Source: Hetaerina americana (taxonomy: Eukaryota; Arthropoda; Insecta; Odonata; Calopterygidae). From it: DNA of 64,000 nucleotides. The position numbers were made by a program, and so were the translations under genes. Below are positions 1-10,752 of this stretch, in pieces. Location: assembly GCA_022747635.1 (NCBI GenBank), contig JAKTNV010000024.1, positions 4,563,665 to 4,627,664 on the forward strand, given 5' to 3'. Position 1 is the first letter of the stretch. Every line of letters begins with the position of its first letter. The notes under the pieces were generated by a model. The model was not told the origin of the DNA, did no database searches, and saw nothing but the letters and a program-made list of their open reading frames with translations.

Positions 1-2480
1 AGTCAAAGAAATGCCATGTTACAGCATTTGATAAGGTAACACTCACAGCCTCGTCACTTAATACCTCGCTGTTCATGTTTTTGTATTTTTCGGTTCTTTC
101 GAATCTGTTGGAATCTGGTTAGTGAAAATGAGTCGTGATTTTTTAATTGGATTGAATAATTCGGATATTTTTTTACTCGCAGGTGTGGAAAAATTTCCAA
201 AAGACTCGTTATTTCCTATTTGTTTGTATATTCATGCATATTCATTTGCTGGAGCCTCTAATAGCTCTGTTAATGGTCACAGTCTAAATGTCAAAAACTG
301 TGACCATTAGTACTCAAACAAGTTCCCTTTTTTAGATATTAAATCATCCTCTATATTAATCCACTTGTTGTTCACGGACACCTGTATGAACTCTTCATTA
401 CATCGATTTTATAAGAATGTTTTTTTTTCGGAAAGAGGATCTAATAGATTAATGCGTTTGTGAGGCGTCAGTTAAGGTAGTCAATGGATGTGTGGATAAT
501 CTTATATAGGTAATGCTGGAATCAGCCATAACCGCACCACTCTTGCGACGCCTGATTAATGCGTACAATATGGTCTGTCCCCGAACATTGAATTAAATTA
601 ATTTATGAATCTGGACCTTAGTTTGCATTGAAGTACAAAAAGTGAAAATGCATGCAATGACTAGAATTACGGCAGCGTAAGAAGTGTTTATTCCTTCGTC
701 CCCTTTGTTAGTTCGAAAGCGATTCCGTTTCCTTGCGTCACTGAGCGACAAGCTGTCTTAATATTTTGTCCGTTTTGCCGGAAACGGTTGGAAGGAAGTT
801 AAAAGAGAGAACTTCCTGGTACGAAGTGACAGCTAACTTCTCTACTCAGTGGTGTTGACTCCGGTGCCCCGTTTTGATTGACTACAGGGAAAAGACGGAA
901 CGTCATATTCGCCGAACGACACCTGACCTTTGCGTTTGCACTCGGCGGCAGGGCGAACGATCACACATCACTATTCCATCTCACCCCACTGCTTCCGGCT
1001 TACCTTCGTGGAAACATTCTATATTGGAGAGAAATGATATTTAACAATTCCCACGACCCGGGTTTAGAATCTTTGTGTGACTCTGCAGGTGAGAATTACG
1101 CAGGTGTTGGCAAGTACATAGTGTTGTTGACGAAAGGAAGTAGGGGAGGTCTGGGTGGGCGGTAGGTGGGTTAGGTGAATGGGCCAAAGAGGTGGCGCAT
1201 AGGGGCCGAGTGAGAGAGGGTGAGGTAAGCACTGTTTTCCAATTGTTCTTCTTTGTTCTTGTTGTCTTAGCGATTGGCTGGTCTTCGTGGTTCCAATGGT
1301 TGGGGTGGGAGGTAGGCATCCCTCGGAATCTTCAGTTATCTGCACAGGAATCGGAAGGTTGCAGGTCGGCATATGTCCTCGTGATGCACCTCGGATGGAA
1401 AACAACGGAGTTGAAGGGATGTGCGTAATTGTCCAATTAATAGTGTTTCGTTGTACATTTTATGCAATTTTCAAATGAAGATGACACAAGCTGTCGAAAC
1501 TCGTGTCGTGTGAATAAAAATGGTGTAGTGGAACTCACCAGTGTTTATTATCGTTTCTCATTCTACATCGTTAAAAATTAAAATGCCTGCACTTTTTGCT
1601 GGAAAAGACTGGTACGCGCTCCGCACTTCCATTGTGTATGTGAGGGCAAGAAGCGAGGTAAGATGGGGCATTTGAAAACATTTAACTGTGCAATAGTTGG
1701 CCATAGCAATCCACCTGGTGGCCTTATCACGTATCTGAGGTAAAACCACACACCTAAAAGTATTGGGGTTCAGCTCGTAGCCGCCTGCATATTTTCCGAA
1801 ATCATTGTTCGCAAGGAAATGAAATAGCTTTGGTTCTAGTTAGAGGCGTACTTTGAAATCAATTTTTTCTCCGGCCGACGTAAAAATGATTGGCCCACAG
1901 GGATTCCACGCTTAGGTTATGATTGTGCACTTAATCCACGTCTAAGGACTCGTTTCTCTTGAGCTCATCGATCAGGAGAATACACCCTCTTGTCGCCGTG
2001 TGCACCTACTCGTTATTTGGAAGTAGTGTGACACGGGACGTGATAATGTTGGAATGTTGCACTCGTCTCCTTTTACCCGATGGTCAGCTGATAGTGGCAA
2101 GCGGCAGCCAAGTTATTACCAAAGAAGTCCATTACCCCACTAATGTTGCTAATTGCAGGAGACAAGGTGATAAGGGAGGAATTTTGATTCCTTTTCGACA
2201 TGCACTCCATTTAGTTGGCGATAAGGTGATAATTGATCCTCGCGTCACTAAAAAGCGGCGATACTGAAATCTGCCGATCGTGGTCGCGTGCTTTCAAAGT
2301 CTGCATGCGTGGTAAGAAAAAATGGAGAATGCCGTTCATTGGTGCAGTTTCTGCCTTTCATTTTATCCGAGCGATCCTTGTGATCGCGATTAGTGGACAT
2401 TAAACTTATTAAGTTAACGGGAAGGAATTATAGCATCTTTAGATTGCATGATTTCTAAGAGTATTTTATAGACATAGCAG
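1..2480. other. No gene recognised; mixed-composition sequence
   Basis: I see no convincing exon, RNA gene or transposon in this stretch. Reading frames are short and none carries a motif I recognise. Around 1085-1230 the plus strand becomes G-rich (GGTAGGTGG-like runs), which keeps frames open by composition alone. A 12-bp hairpin at 271-309 is listed separately. Confidence 0.5.
271..309. repeat. Perfect 12-bp inverted repeat (hairpin)
   Basis: TAATGGTCACAG at 271-282 is exactly complementary to CTGTGACCATTA at 298-309, with a 15-base A-rich loop. No adjacent T-run or gene suggests a terminator. It could be chance or the relic of a short foldback element. Confidence 0.6.
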
Positions 2481-2499
2481 GTGGAACACTTAACTATCT

Positions 2500-2961
2500 C
2501 GGCGATTTCTTGGACCAGAATGATAAAACGCAGTAGGGACATAAGAACAGGAATAGCGTTGAGCAAAGAGCAAAGGAGGAAATTTATGGCAAGGAAATTG
2601 AGTAGGAATGTTGAGAAAAGACTTCAAAAATTTGATGTGGGGTGTGGTTTTGTGCGGTATGGATACAAGGTCGTGGAAGCGACCGAAGGAAGACAATATT
2701 CGTAGATTGGAGGATTTTGGAATGTGGGTTGGGAGAAGGGTGAAAGGAAAGGAAGGATGTGGACATATAGGAAAACAAACGAAGTGCTAGTTGTGGATGC
2801 GTAGGAGAGGGTATTGTTGGGAGAAACTTAAAGATCCAGGAAAGATGGACAGTGAGCATTTTGATTGGCAATGGACATTGCAGGCTGTGATTGAGGGGAG
2901 AATGCTAGGCAAGCGAGGAAGGGGTAGGTATAGGGTAGATATGTTGGACAGGATGGTGTGA
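2500..2961 (+). pseudogene. Decayed non-LTR retrotransposon, RT C-terminal region
   Basis: This is the region downstream of the reverse transcriptase palm of a non-LTR element, read through frameshifts and stops. In order it shows RTGIALSKEQRRKF then ARKLSRNVEKRLQKF (about 2541-2630), matching the usual 'RIAMAKEAF..KK..LTSKL...KK' stretch. Next comes GVVLCGMDTRSWKRPKEDNI with RRLEDFGMWVGRRV (the common 'LYGAETWTLRKED..RLEAFEMW.WRRM' block). A 'RKTNEVL' / 'ERVLLGE' segment follows. It ends in VIEGRMLGKRGRGRYR with DMLDRM and a stop at 2959-2961. This C-terminal signature belongs to LINEs often annotated as endonuclease-reverse transcriptase. I cannot assign the clade firmly (RTE-like or related). 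The 5' part is missing and several in-frame stops show it is inactive. The order of matched blocks makes chance similarity unlikely. Confidence 0.8.
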
Positions 2962-4551
2962 AAAAGTAAGCGTGCGGTGTTGAAGGGCCTACTGTGGTGC
3001 TGAATGGCAGGTGGTTCTGTTTCGGAGAAGCAAGGGAAATATCGTTGTATCTTTGTGTAGCCTATGGCCATCCAAAACCTATCTATATAACCGATAGATG
3101 AACAGCAATAATAATATACGGAATAAATTTAAAATAATTTTTTAATCGCTAATTTAAATCGTATATAAAACGCTTATCTTTGCGACGTAATAAGTAACAG
3201 CGATCGTATTTTAAAAATTTAATTCAATGGATCACTTCCCTTAATCGGTAGATAATTTTATCAGAACCATAATAATTTTATCCGAACATGACACTACCGC
3301 GGTCGAACAGTGTTATTATGATCCCCTATCGTTCGTGGAAAAATCTATTCTGCCCTTAATTTTACTAACATGATCTCTCCTACCGTTGTATTGTGTTATT
3401 TACTCTATGTGGAGAGTTAAGATAGTGTCATGGTAATATACCTGTATGTTCATAGTAATCAATAATGTGTTTTTAATGTTTGTCTGTTAATTGGGTATGT
3501 ACTCTTTTTAATGTTTGTTTGCTGATGGGGTGAGTGCGGGGGCCAATATGCTGGACAACTCTGATTAATTTTTTTTACGGAGGCATTGCATAATCTTACC
3601 AGAGGCACTTTTGAACATGTTGACGGGATTCACCCTTTCCTAGTGTTGTTCACGATAATAAGATAGTTCATTTCATCGTGTATTGATGCTTGATGGTAGT
3701 TTTGATCTGCATTCAGAGGTTAACTCAAATTTTATGAAGAGGCATCGGTGAGTTATGTTCTCTTTAAGTTCGTTTTCCTTTTGCTGGAAAAAATGTAATT
3801 TAAAAAAATGCCAATCGTCGAAGTGTAGCCGACTGTCGCTCTATTTCTCTTTGCTTTTCCATAAGTCGACACCTGGCAGCTCGCAAGCAGACACGCGTGT
3901 TCCCCATTTCTAATCATGTTGACTTTCCATCAAATCGATATCGGACCATCTCCTCGCCTCTCGGGCAAGAAGAAGGGGGAATAGCAGCATCAGGTGAAAA
4001 ATGATACTGCGCTCCGTGTATTTTTTTCCCTCCCTATTTTCTCACCCTCCTTCCTCTACGGGCCTCCGCGGAGGATTCCCCAAGTTCCCGAAAAGGGCCG
4101 CGTGGGAGGGAGGATGGTGGTTAGTGGAGGGTCGTGGGGGAAGGGGGTGTTCGTAAGTTCAGACCTCAAGCCACGTATCAATTTGCTTTGGTGAAAACTC
4201 TTTCCTCTCCGCCTCCCCCGCAGCGCCACCCACTAACCCACCTTTTAATCGATCGAACACGAGCCATCAAGACACGCACGGCCCCGGGGTCGGGTGTTGC
4301 TTTCGCTGCGGAGTGGAAGGGGGCGGAATGGGGAGAGTAGGGCTGTGTTGTTGCGTGGGCGAACCGCCGCAAGCCAGACCATCGTCTCCTTGTAGGGTTC
4401 AGTGCGGGGGAGGGAAAGGCCGTTAGTCGGCCCCAGGTTATGTTCGCATTATTCGAGTATGACAGTGCGTCGTCGAGTGAACTTCCGCGAGCTGTCGATG
4501 TGTCGGCATTGAATTCAACGTACCTAGCAGTACGCAGTATTGCATTTACGT
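2962..4551. other. No gene recognised
   Basis: 3080-3480 is AT-rich with no structure I can name. 4020-4340 is GC-rich with G-runs and C-runs that hold overlapping short frames on both strands; I regard these as compositional. No tRNA-like or transposon end was seen. Confidence 0.5.
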
Positions 4552-4836
4552 TACGTCAGATCGATTCGACAGCGTTTTACGTTTACGCAGCGTGCTATTA
4601 GCGACACTTCCTCAGCACCTCACCTTTCCAAATGGGAGGTGTCGGATACGATAAGGTCGCCAAATACATCATTGACGAACCCGATCTATGCCCTTATCTC
4701 TCCGATGATCGTTATGTATCCACGGTTGGTGTTTGAAACGCTCTGTCGCCGGTTCTAGTTTGATATGCGGTACATCGCATTTATTGGCTATGTGGATCTT
4801 GGATTTAATGCGTCGTACGGACTTCACTGTTAGTTT
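4552..4836 (-). pseudogene. Decayed non-LTR retrotransposon, RT thumb region
   Basis: On the minus strand the frame from about 4836 reads VKSVRRIKSKIHIANKCDVP, then HIKLEPATERFKHQPWIHND and HRRDKGIDRV. This follows the family pattern 'KKTK.M.I....V.I.LEQV.RFKYLGSWIT.D.RCDKEI..RI'. After an in-frame stop, VANSTLRKRKTLSNRSDV (4552-4605) continues the pattern 'AK.AFNKRKELL..L..DV'. It therefore covers the segment just upstream of the C-terminal block seen at 2.5-2.96 kb, and may come from the same or a related family in opposite orientation. The YLGS core is mutated (KHQPWI). The open frame continues to 4938 without further recognisable match. It is inactive and old. Confidence rests on the collinear order of two blocks. 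Confidence 0.65.
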
Positions 4837-5062
4837 GCCTATCTCTGAGATTTCTCCTTCGCCTCTGTGTCTATTCCGACTCAATATTTTACGGTTGAGG
4901 GTAATCTGTTCACCCTCGCCCTTGTTAGTGCAGGTCATCAGTTCTCCATTTTACATCGCGATAAAAATCAATGCAATCCCTATTTTTTAAAATGTTTTAA
5001 TTGGTGGTTTTTGAAACTTATTATTTTAAGCTTTTAATACGGGGTCAAAAGAGGGGTTATTA

Positions 5063-5670
5063 AGGAATAGCCTACGAAGGGTCATTATGAATGGTGGTGA
5101 TAGCTCCAGTGCAGTTGAAGTCACATCAGTGTACCGTGAAGGAAGTCTCTTCAGCCCTTTTTCATTGTTTCTCTACATAAGCAACCTTAACTCAGTGGCT
5201 AATAGTAAACTTTACCGATTTGCTAGAGATTTGACAGAGATTCCCGCAGTGTATGAGTGGCAAGCGTCAGCAAACGACGTAAATGCTACTCGAGGCAATT
5301 AGAAGTAAACTTATAAAATTTCGCAGCGATGACTTTTCAGGAAAAGATAATTTCTAGTACTGTTCCTATGTCATTTTTCGGAAACACGAGGACTGTGTGG
5401 GAGGGCTATCTAGGAGTGAATTTGGATTTATGCAAATGGCGAATAGATGGGTGAGGGGAAAAAGCGATGTTGTCCTTCTTAAGCACTCACTTAGATTACG
5501 ATATGCTGGTTCTATAACGCATATTCTCGAAGTTGGCTTGATTGCTAAATTTGATTGTGTTCAGCAAGGAGCAGCTCGATTTGTGAAACGAATTTAAGGT
5601 AAACGTAGTAATGTTATTAGATGATTAGAAGAACTAGGCCCCCAAAGACTATCTGAAGTCTTTTAAAAAT
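5063..5670 (+). pseudogene. Decayed CR1/jockey-like LINE reverse transcriptase fragment
   Basis: The plus strand reads LRRVIMNGGDSSSAVEVTSV then YREGSLFSPFSLFLYISNLN and SVANSKLYRFARDLTEIPAV (about 5072-5260). This aligns block by block with the intact LINE at 38 kb: 'QRVVLDG.SSDSVRVTSGVPQGS', 'GPLLFLIFVNDLN' and 'SKIRMFADDTVIYREI'. The catalytic FADD has become FARD. After about 130 bases without a clear match, LIAKFDCVQQGAARFVKRI (5540-5597) matches 'LIREIEKVQRRAARFVKNSY', and after a stop LEELGPQRLSE (about 5628-5660) matches 'LMDLGWESLAER'. The fragment spans RT motif B to the C-terminal domain, with deletions, frameshifts and stops. It is an old relative of the minus-strand LINE at 37.4-40 kb and cannot encode an active enzyme. 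Confidence 0.8.
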
Positions 5671-6181
5671 CCGTAGACTTCGGAAATAAAACAACAATTA
5701 TTGGTTAGGACGTGTCCTTGCGGGGGGGGGGGGGTGGTAATGAATGGGTTGATCCATTATTAATCAATTCGGGAGGAAATTTATAATTTGCGTACGGGTA
5801 TCTCACAAAAATACATCGTTCGAACACCACGCAACACACGATGTTGCACGGGCACTGTATGCTGATCCAGATTTTTATAGAGGGTCAAAATCATAAAGAT
5901 GGAAGGTAGGGTATTCGTTTGAAAAAGCCTTTCCAATTACCAGGAGAGTTAGACGTTAACGTGGTTCCATAAATGAAATCCCTTTTTCCGAGGCTGGAGG
6001 ATGAGGATGGGCGAGAATCTTGCCAGCAACCACATGTTGATCGGCTCCTCCTGGTCTCTTGAAGTTCTCTAGTTATCTCCCAGCCGTAACGAGTAAGAAA
6101 ATCCGTCCGTCTTCGATTTTCGGCGTTATCCGCAAGTGTGTTAGGATCTGGACAGATATTACTCTCGCTTTCTTTTGAAGA
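5671..6181. other. No gene recognised; contains a 13-base poly-G run
   Basis: The stretch follows the LINE remnant. It contains an uninterrupted run of 13 G at 5722-5734. The remainder shows no coding motif. It could include body sequence of whatever element supplied the terminal motif at 6216-6250, but I cannot show that. Confidence 0.4.
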
Positions 6182-6215
6182 ACAAAGTATGTTTATATAT
6201 ATACTTCTCTATCTT

Positions 6216-6250
6216 CCGATGAAGACGGAGCAGAATTCCGTCGAAACGAT
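6216..6250 (+). repeat. Hammerhead-like / Penelope-type terminal motif
   Basis: The sequence CCGATGA (6216-6222) is followed by a 6-bp stem, GACGGA (6224-6229) with TCCGTC (6237-6242), and then by GAAAC (6243-6247). The layout resembles a hammerhead ribozyme core (CUGAUGA, stem II, GAAA), which is known from the terminal repeats of Penelope-like elements. It departs from consensus: CUGAUGA reads CCGAUGA and there is an extra A before stem II. It is followed by a (TA)n tract, and similar AAGTATGTTTATATATAT and TTGTATGTGTTTATATATAT blocks flank it. I treat it as a decayed terminal repeat, not an active ribozyme. Confidence 0.45.
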
Positions 6251-6282
6251 CAAGAAATAACGTGTGAGTGTTCTTTGTATGT

Positions 6283-6285
<3 letters not shown>

Positions 6286-6332
<47 letters not shown>
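6286..6332. repeat. (TA)n microsatellite
   Basis: About 23 uninterrupted TA dinucleotides, continuing into degenerate AT-rich sequence to about 6366. Arrays like this often sit at the ends of retroelements. Here it lies directly downstream of the hammerhead-like motif. Confidence 0.95.
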
Positions 6333-6335
<3 letters not shown>

Positions 6336-6350
6336 TATAATATATATATT

Positions 6351-8225
6351 TATATAATATAATATTAGTCTCTTATGAAAGTAGCATTTGAAATCTGGCC
6401 GCATTCATCTTCTAGGGAAGAATCAAAGGGCTCATTACCTCATTAATGCCTAACGTATGATAAACTAGTTACTTAAAATAGAATGTGCGTAGAATTATAA
6501 TTGGCCGTAAACACTAGGTTTACTAGCAGATGTTAAATTTCCGTCTCACGTAGATGGACCGATCCCATGTTACCTCGACGTCGAAAAAAAGTCGCCCCAA
6601 CTGGAAAGCGAACCACCCTCATTCAACTTTCCGAACGAATGGTTCTGTACCCGGTTGAGGTGACATAATGAATGTCCGCCACGCTGGTCGCCACACAACA
6701 AACCGTTCGATTGTTAAACCTGAAAAATAATAAACCATCTTATATTGCCGACAGCGCAGGTCAAGCATAGTAGCTCCCGCTTTGATTGCTCTGAAATATG
6801 TTCGCTTAACCTCGGGGAGGGGGGGGGGGCTTTTTTTTCCTCGACTCCATTCATGTTTTCCCCGAGCTTGTTTGGAGAGAGGGGCTGGGGGAGAGGGAGG
6901 CGGGGTGGGGTCGAAGGATGAGAGCAAGAGTGGCTCGGTACGCCTTCTCCGGAGCCGTTGTCCGGGCCGGTATGTTGTTTCCTCTGCTGAGGAGTCTTTC
7001 CGCTCTCCTCGAGGCACGACTATGCTGTTTTAGTCCCCTTACCCCACTCCCCGCCGCATTACCCATTCGCAGTACTTTTTATCTCTCCTTTCTCCGCCGC
7101 GCGAACCCATTCCCTCCGACCGTTTTCTCCAGCTCTGGCGAGCGGATGCGGTCACCCGATGCCATTCCTTCCTCCCCCTCTCTCCCATATCCTCCCTACC
7201 CTGACGCCGCTTCCCCGCCACCACCACCGCCGTCGCCTCGGCAGTCGTCGTCGGGCCCTCCTCTTCCTCTCGTCCCTCTCTCGAGGAAGCAATTAAGGTG
7301 GTGGGGTCGGGGAGGAGGAGAGGCCAGTGCACGCTGGCGGTACGAAGGTGACCCTTGCGCGTAGTGAGCGGAGGAGGGGTTGTTCGGGATTGGGGGGCAG
7401 GGATACGTGGGAGGAGAGGGGAAGAAGGGTAGTGACTGTATGTCACGGTCTGTGACACACGTGAACGCACTCCCGTGCTGACGTTGGTCATTGGTGTGCC
7501 CGGCCCCCGTTCCTCGCACCCCTGCCTTTCCTTCCCCCTTAATGGTCACGTAGTGGAATAAATACCGATTTGATTTTGCGAATTAGAATTTTTCGTTGGA
7601 ATTAATTGTATTTAATGCGCCCTATGTTGGCCGTATATCAAGGGTTTGTAATTGTAGCTACATTGGGTATAATACATTGAGCTAGGTCAGGCTTGAAGCG
7701 GGACGGATCTAAACCTCAATATTGCCATTTTTTTATCTAAACCTCATTTGAACTTACCTGATTTAATGTATGTGCTAAATTTAATCCGTAGCATAGTAAC
7801 TCCCTGCTTTCCCCCGGGAGGGAGATATTCCGCCCTATGATGGTCTGGCTCTGAGCCACCACGAATAGCTTCTACATTATAATGTGCTTGTGAAATGCTA
7901 ATTGAAAATCATTGTGTAAGAATTCGTCGATACGCTATCTTCGCGTGTCACTTCGGAGACGCTTTCAAACGGTTTGGTTGCAGTCCATGTATCAGTTCTT
8001 TAATTTCATTCGTCAATAAGTGAATTTTATTTAAGCAAATGTGTTTTGGGAAAAAATCATATGGCATTTTCAACGATTGCATGCTTGCCTCGTAGGAAGT
8101 TAGCCGGTAGCCGTGCACAAAAAAATAGTGTGATCGGATACGATTATGATCATTCCGTGTTTTTCTCTTAAAAACTAGACGGTTTTCTCAACGTTACTCT
8201 AAGCGGTTTCGATCATGTAATTCAC
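6351..8225. other. No gene recognised; GC-rich block 6800-7540
   Basis: 6800-7540 is GC-rich with an 11-base G run (6819-6829), long C/T runs and reading frames of up to 150 codons on both strands. Their products are rich in R, P, S and G and resemble no family, so I read them as compositional. The flanks are AT-richer and featureless. A promoter or first exon of a host gene could lie in such a block, but I see no start plus splice donor I would defend. Confidence 0.4.
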
Positions 8226-8930
8226 TCAGCTACAGCGTCCAGGCGCTAATGGCATAAGCACAGGGTTGTCGTGAAAGAACGCCACCTTTGTGTGCATATG
8301 AATTAAGGCGCACAGGGATAAATGACCGCGGTGTGGGATTCGTTCCTCCGTGCCCAGCGAGTTTCCCATGCGCGTCTCCTTCCCGCCGTTCGTCTCGGCC
8401 AGCGAGGGCGATGGTCTTCCTCCGCGCGCTCGCATGGAGGAGGAATTCCTGGGAAATATTCCATTGTGACCGACGTTGCCAAGTTTTGTGATGGTCGCCT
8501 CCGCGATGGCGGTAAGAGGGGCGGCGGTCTTTCTCCGCGGTCGCCGCCGCTTCCCGTCCGTTGCCGCCTCAACGCTGCCGTGCATAACATCCCCCACATC
8601 ACTTTCGATCTCTGTCTCTCTCTCACCTCCGCTCTCTCTTTTATTTCCGTGGACGTTAATCCATTACGATCTGACTCATTTTCGCCTCTTTGGTGGCCTA
8701 TCCGAATCTTGCGCCCGGTAATCACGTTTCTGGAAGCTGGCTTTCCGCACCTGTTCTTTGGGGGGCGAGCCCGAAGGCGGAGGAAGGGTATGGGGTTTGC
8801 GTACGGAAGAGAAAACGGGTTTGTCTCTACAGGTGTGTGCCGCTTTAGGAAGATGGCGAATCGTCGCGGTTTGTCGTGTAATTTCCTGTTTTTTGACCAC
8901 ATTTGTCCGCGGAATTGTTTTGGTGATTAG
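8226..8930. other. CpG-rich segment of unknown role
   Basis: CpG dinucleotides are visibly dense here, especially 8330-8600. Overlapping frames of about 200 codons run on both strands (8322-8930 plus, 8303-8902 minus). Frames open on both strands at once are expected from GC-rich, stop-poor sequence, and the translations are low in recognisable structure. A GGTAAGAG donor-like site occurs at 8510-8517. It may be a promoter or exon region of a host gene, but this is not supported beyond composition. Confidence 0.3.
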
Positions 8931-9351
8931 ACGTGCTAATTTGGTTCATTGGTCCATCGTAGCGTAATTTTGCTGAGCTGAATTCGTCGGAAATCGCTCC
9001 TCAAAATCAGGAGTTGAGTCGGCCACACTAACACCGCCGGCCATTAAGGCGGGGTTTCCTGTCACTTCTATTGAGAAGAGAGTGGCTGGGGTGGATAGAT
9101 GAAATTGTCGCCTATTATTATAGATAAGTGCGGTGACATCAAAAAGCTTCGAAGTGATCTTTCCAACATTATTTAAGTTTTGGTGTGCAATTTATAAGGA
9201 ATATTGTCAATAAAAAAATCACCTGTGGATCTCCTTCGCGGCAAGTTGACTGAATCTTATTTTGATGTGGTGTACAATTTTCTGCGTTCTTTTGAAATTA
9301 CCAAAGAGAGAAACGTAAAATATTAAAAAAATTAAATTATTATTCTATAGG

Positions 9352-9586
9352 AGGAGTCGCGGTAGTCATGGGGTAGAGCTTTGGACTACTGACCGTAGGC
9401 CCCGGGTTCGAATCCAGGACAAGCGTTTCTGAGAGATCTCAACTCCACCCCAGCTATGTGATTTTTCGGGTACCAAATCTTCCTGGGTAATCATTACCGG
9501 CACAGGGAAAGGAACTGGGCTTAGTACTAGGTGAATTCTACCATCACCTACCAAACCCATCTTCGGGTTGATTACTCTGCCTATGG
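9352..9586 (+). mobile_element. tRNA-derived SINE, copy 1
   Basis: The 5' part is tRNA-like, with a pol III A box TAGTCATGGGG (9363-9373) and a B box GGTTCGAATCC (9405-9415) at normal tRNA spacing. It then continues into a non-tRNA body shared with copies at 10.5, 59.9 and 60.2 kb. The shared body has GTGATTTTTCGGGTACC, a CAGGGAAAGGAACT block, GGGCTTAGTACTAGGTGAA, and the end CATCTTCGGGTTGATTAC. Relative to the 10.5 kb copy it lacks about 35 internal bases between GGAACT and GGCTTAGTAC. No protein is encoded; mobility would depend on a LINE supplied elsewhere. I do not call a tRNA gene because the element extends far past the tRNA 3' end and recurs. Confidence 0.85.
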
Positions 9587-10489
9587 TCTATCCTAAAGGC
9601 TGAGTGTCTATTGTGATGTGTGTTAATCTGTTCGATTGTTTTTTGTGTAGTTCCCTAAAAATAACATGGTGCGTTTAGATCTACGGTTGACTGCAACAGA
9701 GAATGAAGAAAGCTAAAATTTTGAGCTAATTTTCTCAGAAAATTCGTTCACGGGCGATGTGAAACGAGAAAGTGAAGTAGTACCCTCATATATCAGGCAA
9801 CCTATAATTCTAACCCTTTTGACCTTTCATTAACCTTAAACGGTATCGACATCGGTCAGTCATCAAGATTGATAAAAAGGTTGCAAGGGTTAGAATTAGA
9901 GCTGTTGCTTGATGTCGGAGATAACTAAGTTACATCGCCTGTCGTAGCTCCGTTCTGCGTTCATTAAAGCTTGTCTCCATTGGTTCATAAGAAATTCCAC
10001 CTAGGTTTTTACCCGGAATAGGGTCCGTTTGGTCCCCCTAAAAATTGTTTCGATAACGTAATTTCTTCCTTGAATTCCCCCGAGCTCCTTCAATATGGTT
10101 TCGAGTATCAGCCTGGCAATACACATTTTCGTATATTTTTAGTGATCAATAACATTGCAGCGGTAGACGTGGCGTAAGTACGTCAGGAGGGTCTTCAGCA
10201 CGCAGCGGTCGCGTTGTTATCTTTCGCCGCGCCCTGACCGCAGTGCGTTTATAGAGTGCATCGAGGCGTAATGAAGCGATAACGCTTAGATTTCCCGTGG
10301 GAGAAAAGCGTTCCGCGGATCCCTGGCAACACGGCACGCGAAAGGGATGGGAGATGTGGCTCAACGAGGTCGGACGAAATTGGAGACATCCACTGAGGAT
10401 GGTCGATGTGTAATTGATAAATTACATCCAATAGTCGTTGATAGTTATCATATCGGTGATCTCGGATTACCGATAACCATAAACTCAGA
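9587..10489. other. No gene recognised
   Basis: Moderately AT-rich sequence lies between two SINE copies. 9785-9920 contains GGCAACCTATAATTCTAACC and a related stretch further on (GGTTGCAAGGGTTAGAATTA), suggesting a loose inverted relationship. I cannot name an element. Confidence 0.4.
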
Positions 10490-10752
10490 AATCAACCCGA
10501 ACATCGGTTTGGTAGATGATGGTCGAGTTCACCCAGTACTAAGCCTGACGGCATGTGAAATTCACACATCAGGGTAGGGGGGACAGTTCCTTTCCCCGTG
10601 CAGGTTATGGTTTCCCAAGAAGACCTAGTACCCGAAAAATCACTTTATCTTGGGTGGAGCTGAGGGTGCCCAGAGTGGCTTGCCCTGAGATTGAACCCGG
10701 GACCTCCGGTCAGCAGTCAAGCGCTCTACCCCTGGACTCTAATGACCCGCCG
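10490..10752 (-). mobile_element. tRNA-derived SINE, copy 2 (near full length)
   Basis: On the minus strand the A box TAGAGTCCAGG / GAGTCCAGGGG (complement of 10729-10739) and the B box GGTTCAATCTC (complement of 10687-10697) mark the tRNA-like head. The body follows with AGCTCCACCCAAGATAAAG, TGATTTTTCGGGTACTAGG, GGGAAAGGAACTGTCCCCCC, TACCCTGATGTGTGAATTTC and GGCTTAGTACTGGGTGAAC, ending near TGTTCGGGTTGATTTC. It carries the internal segment absent from copy 1, so it is the better family reference in this window. The B box has diverged at two or three positions, suggesting an old, probably silent copy. Confidence 0.85.

Noticed and set aside
6216..6250. An active hammerhead ribozyme
   Set aside because: The core reads CCGAUGA instead of CUGAUGA, with an extra base before stem II, and no convincing stem III or stem I is visible.
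8303..8930. About 200-codon frames on both strands
   Set aside because: Both strands open together in CpG-rich DNA suggests composition rather than coding. I list the segment only as CpG-rich.
9352..9425. A tRNA gene at the A/B box pair
   Set aside because: The sequence continues as a conserved non-tRNA body that recurs three more times in the window, so it is a SINE head.
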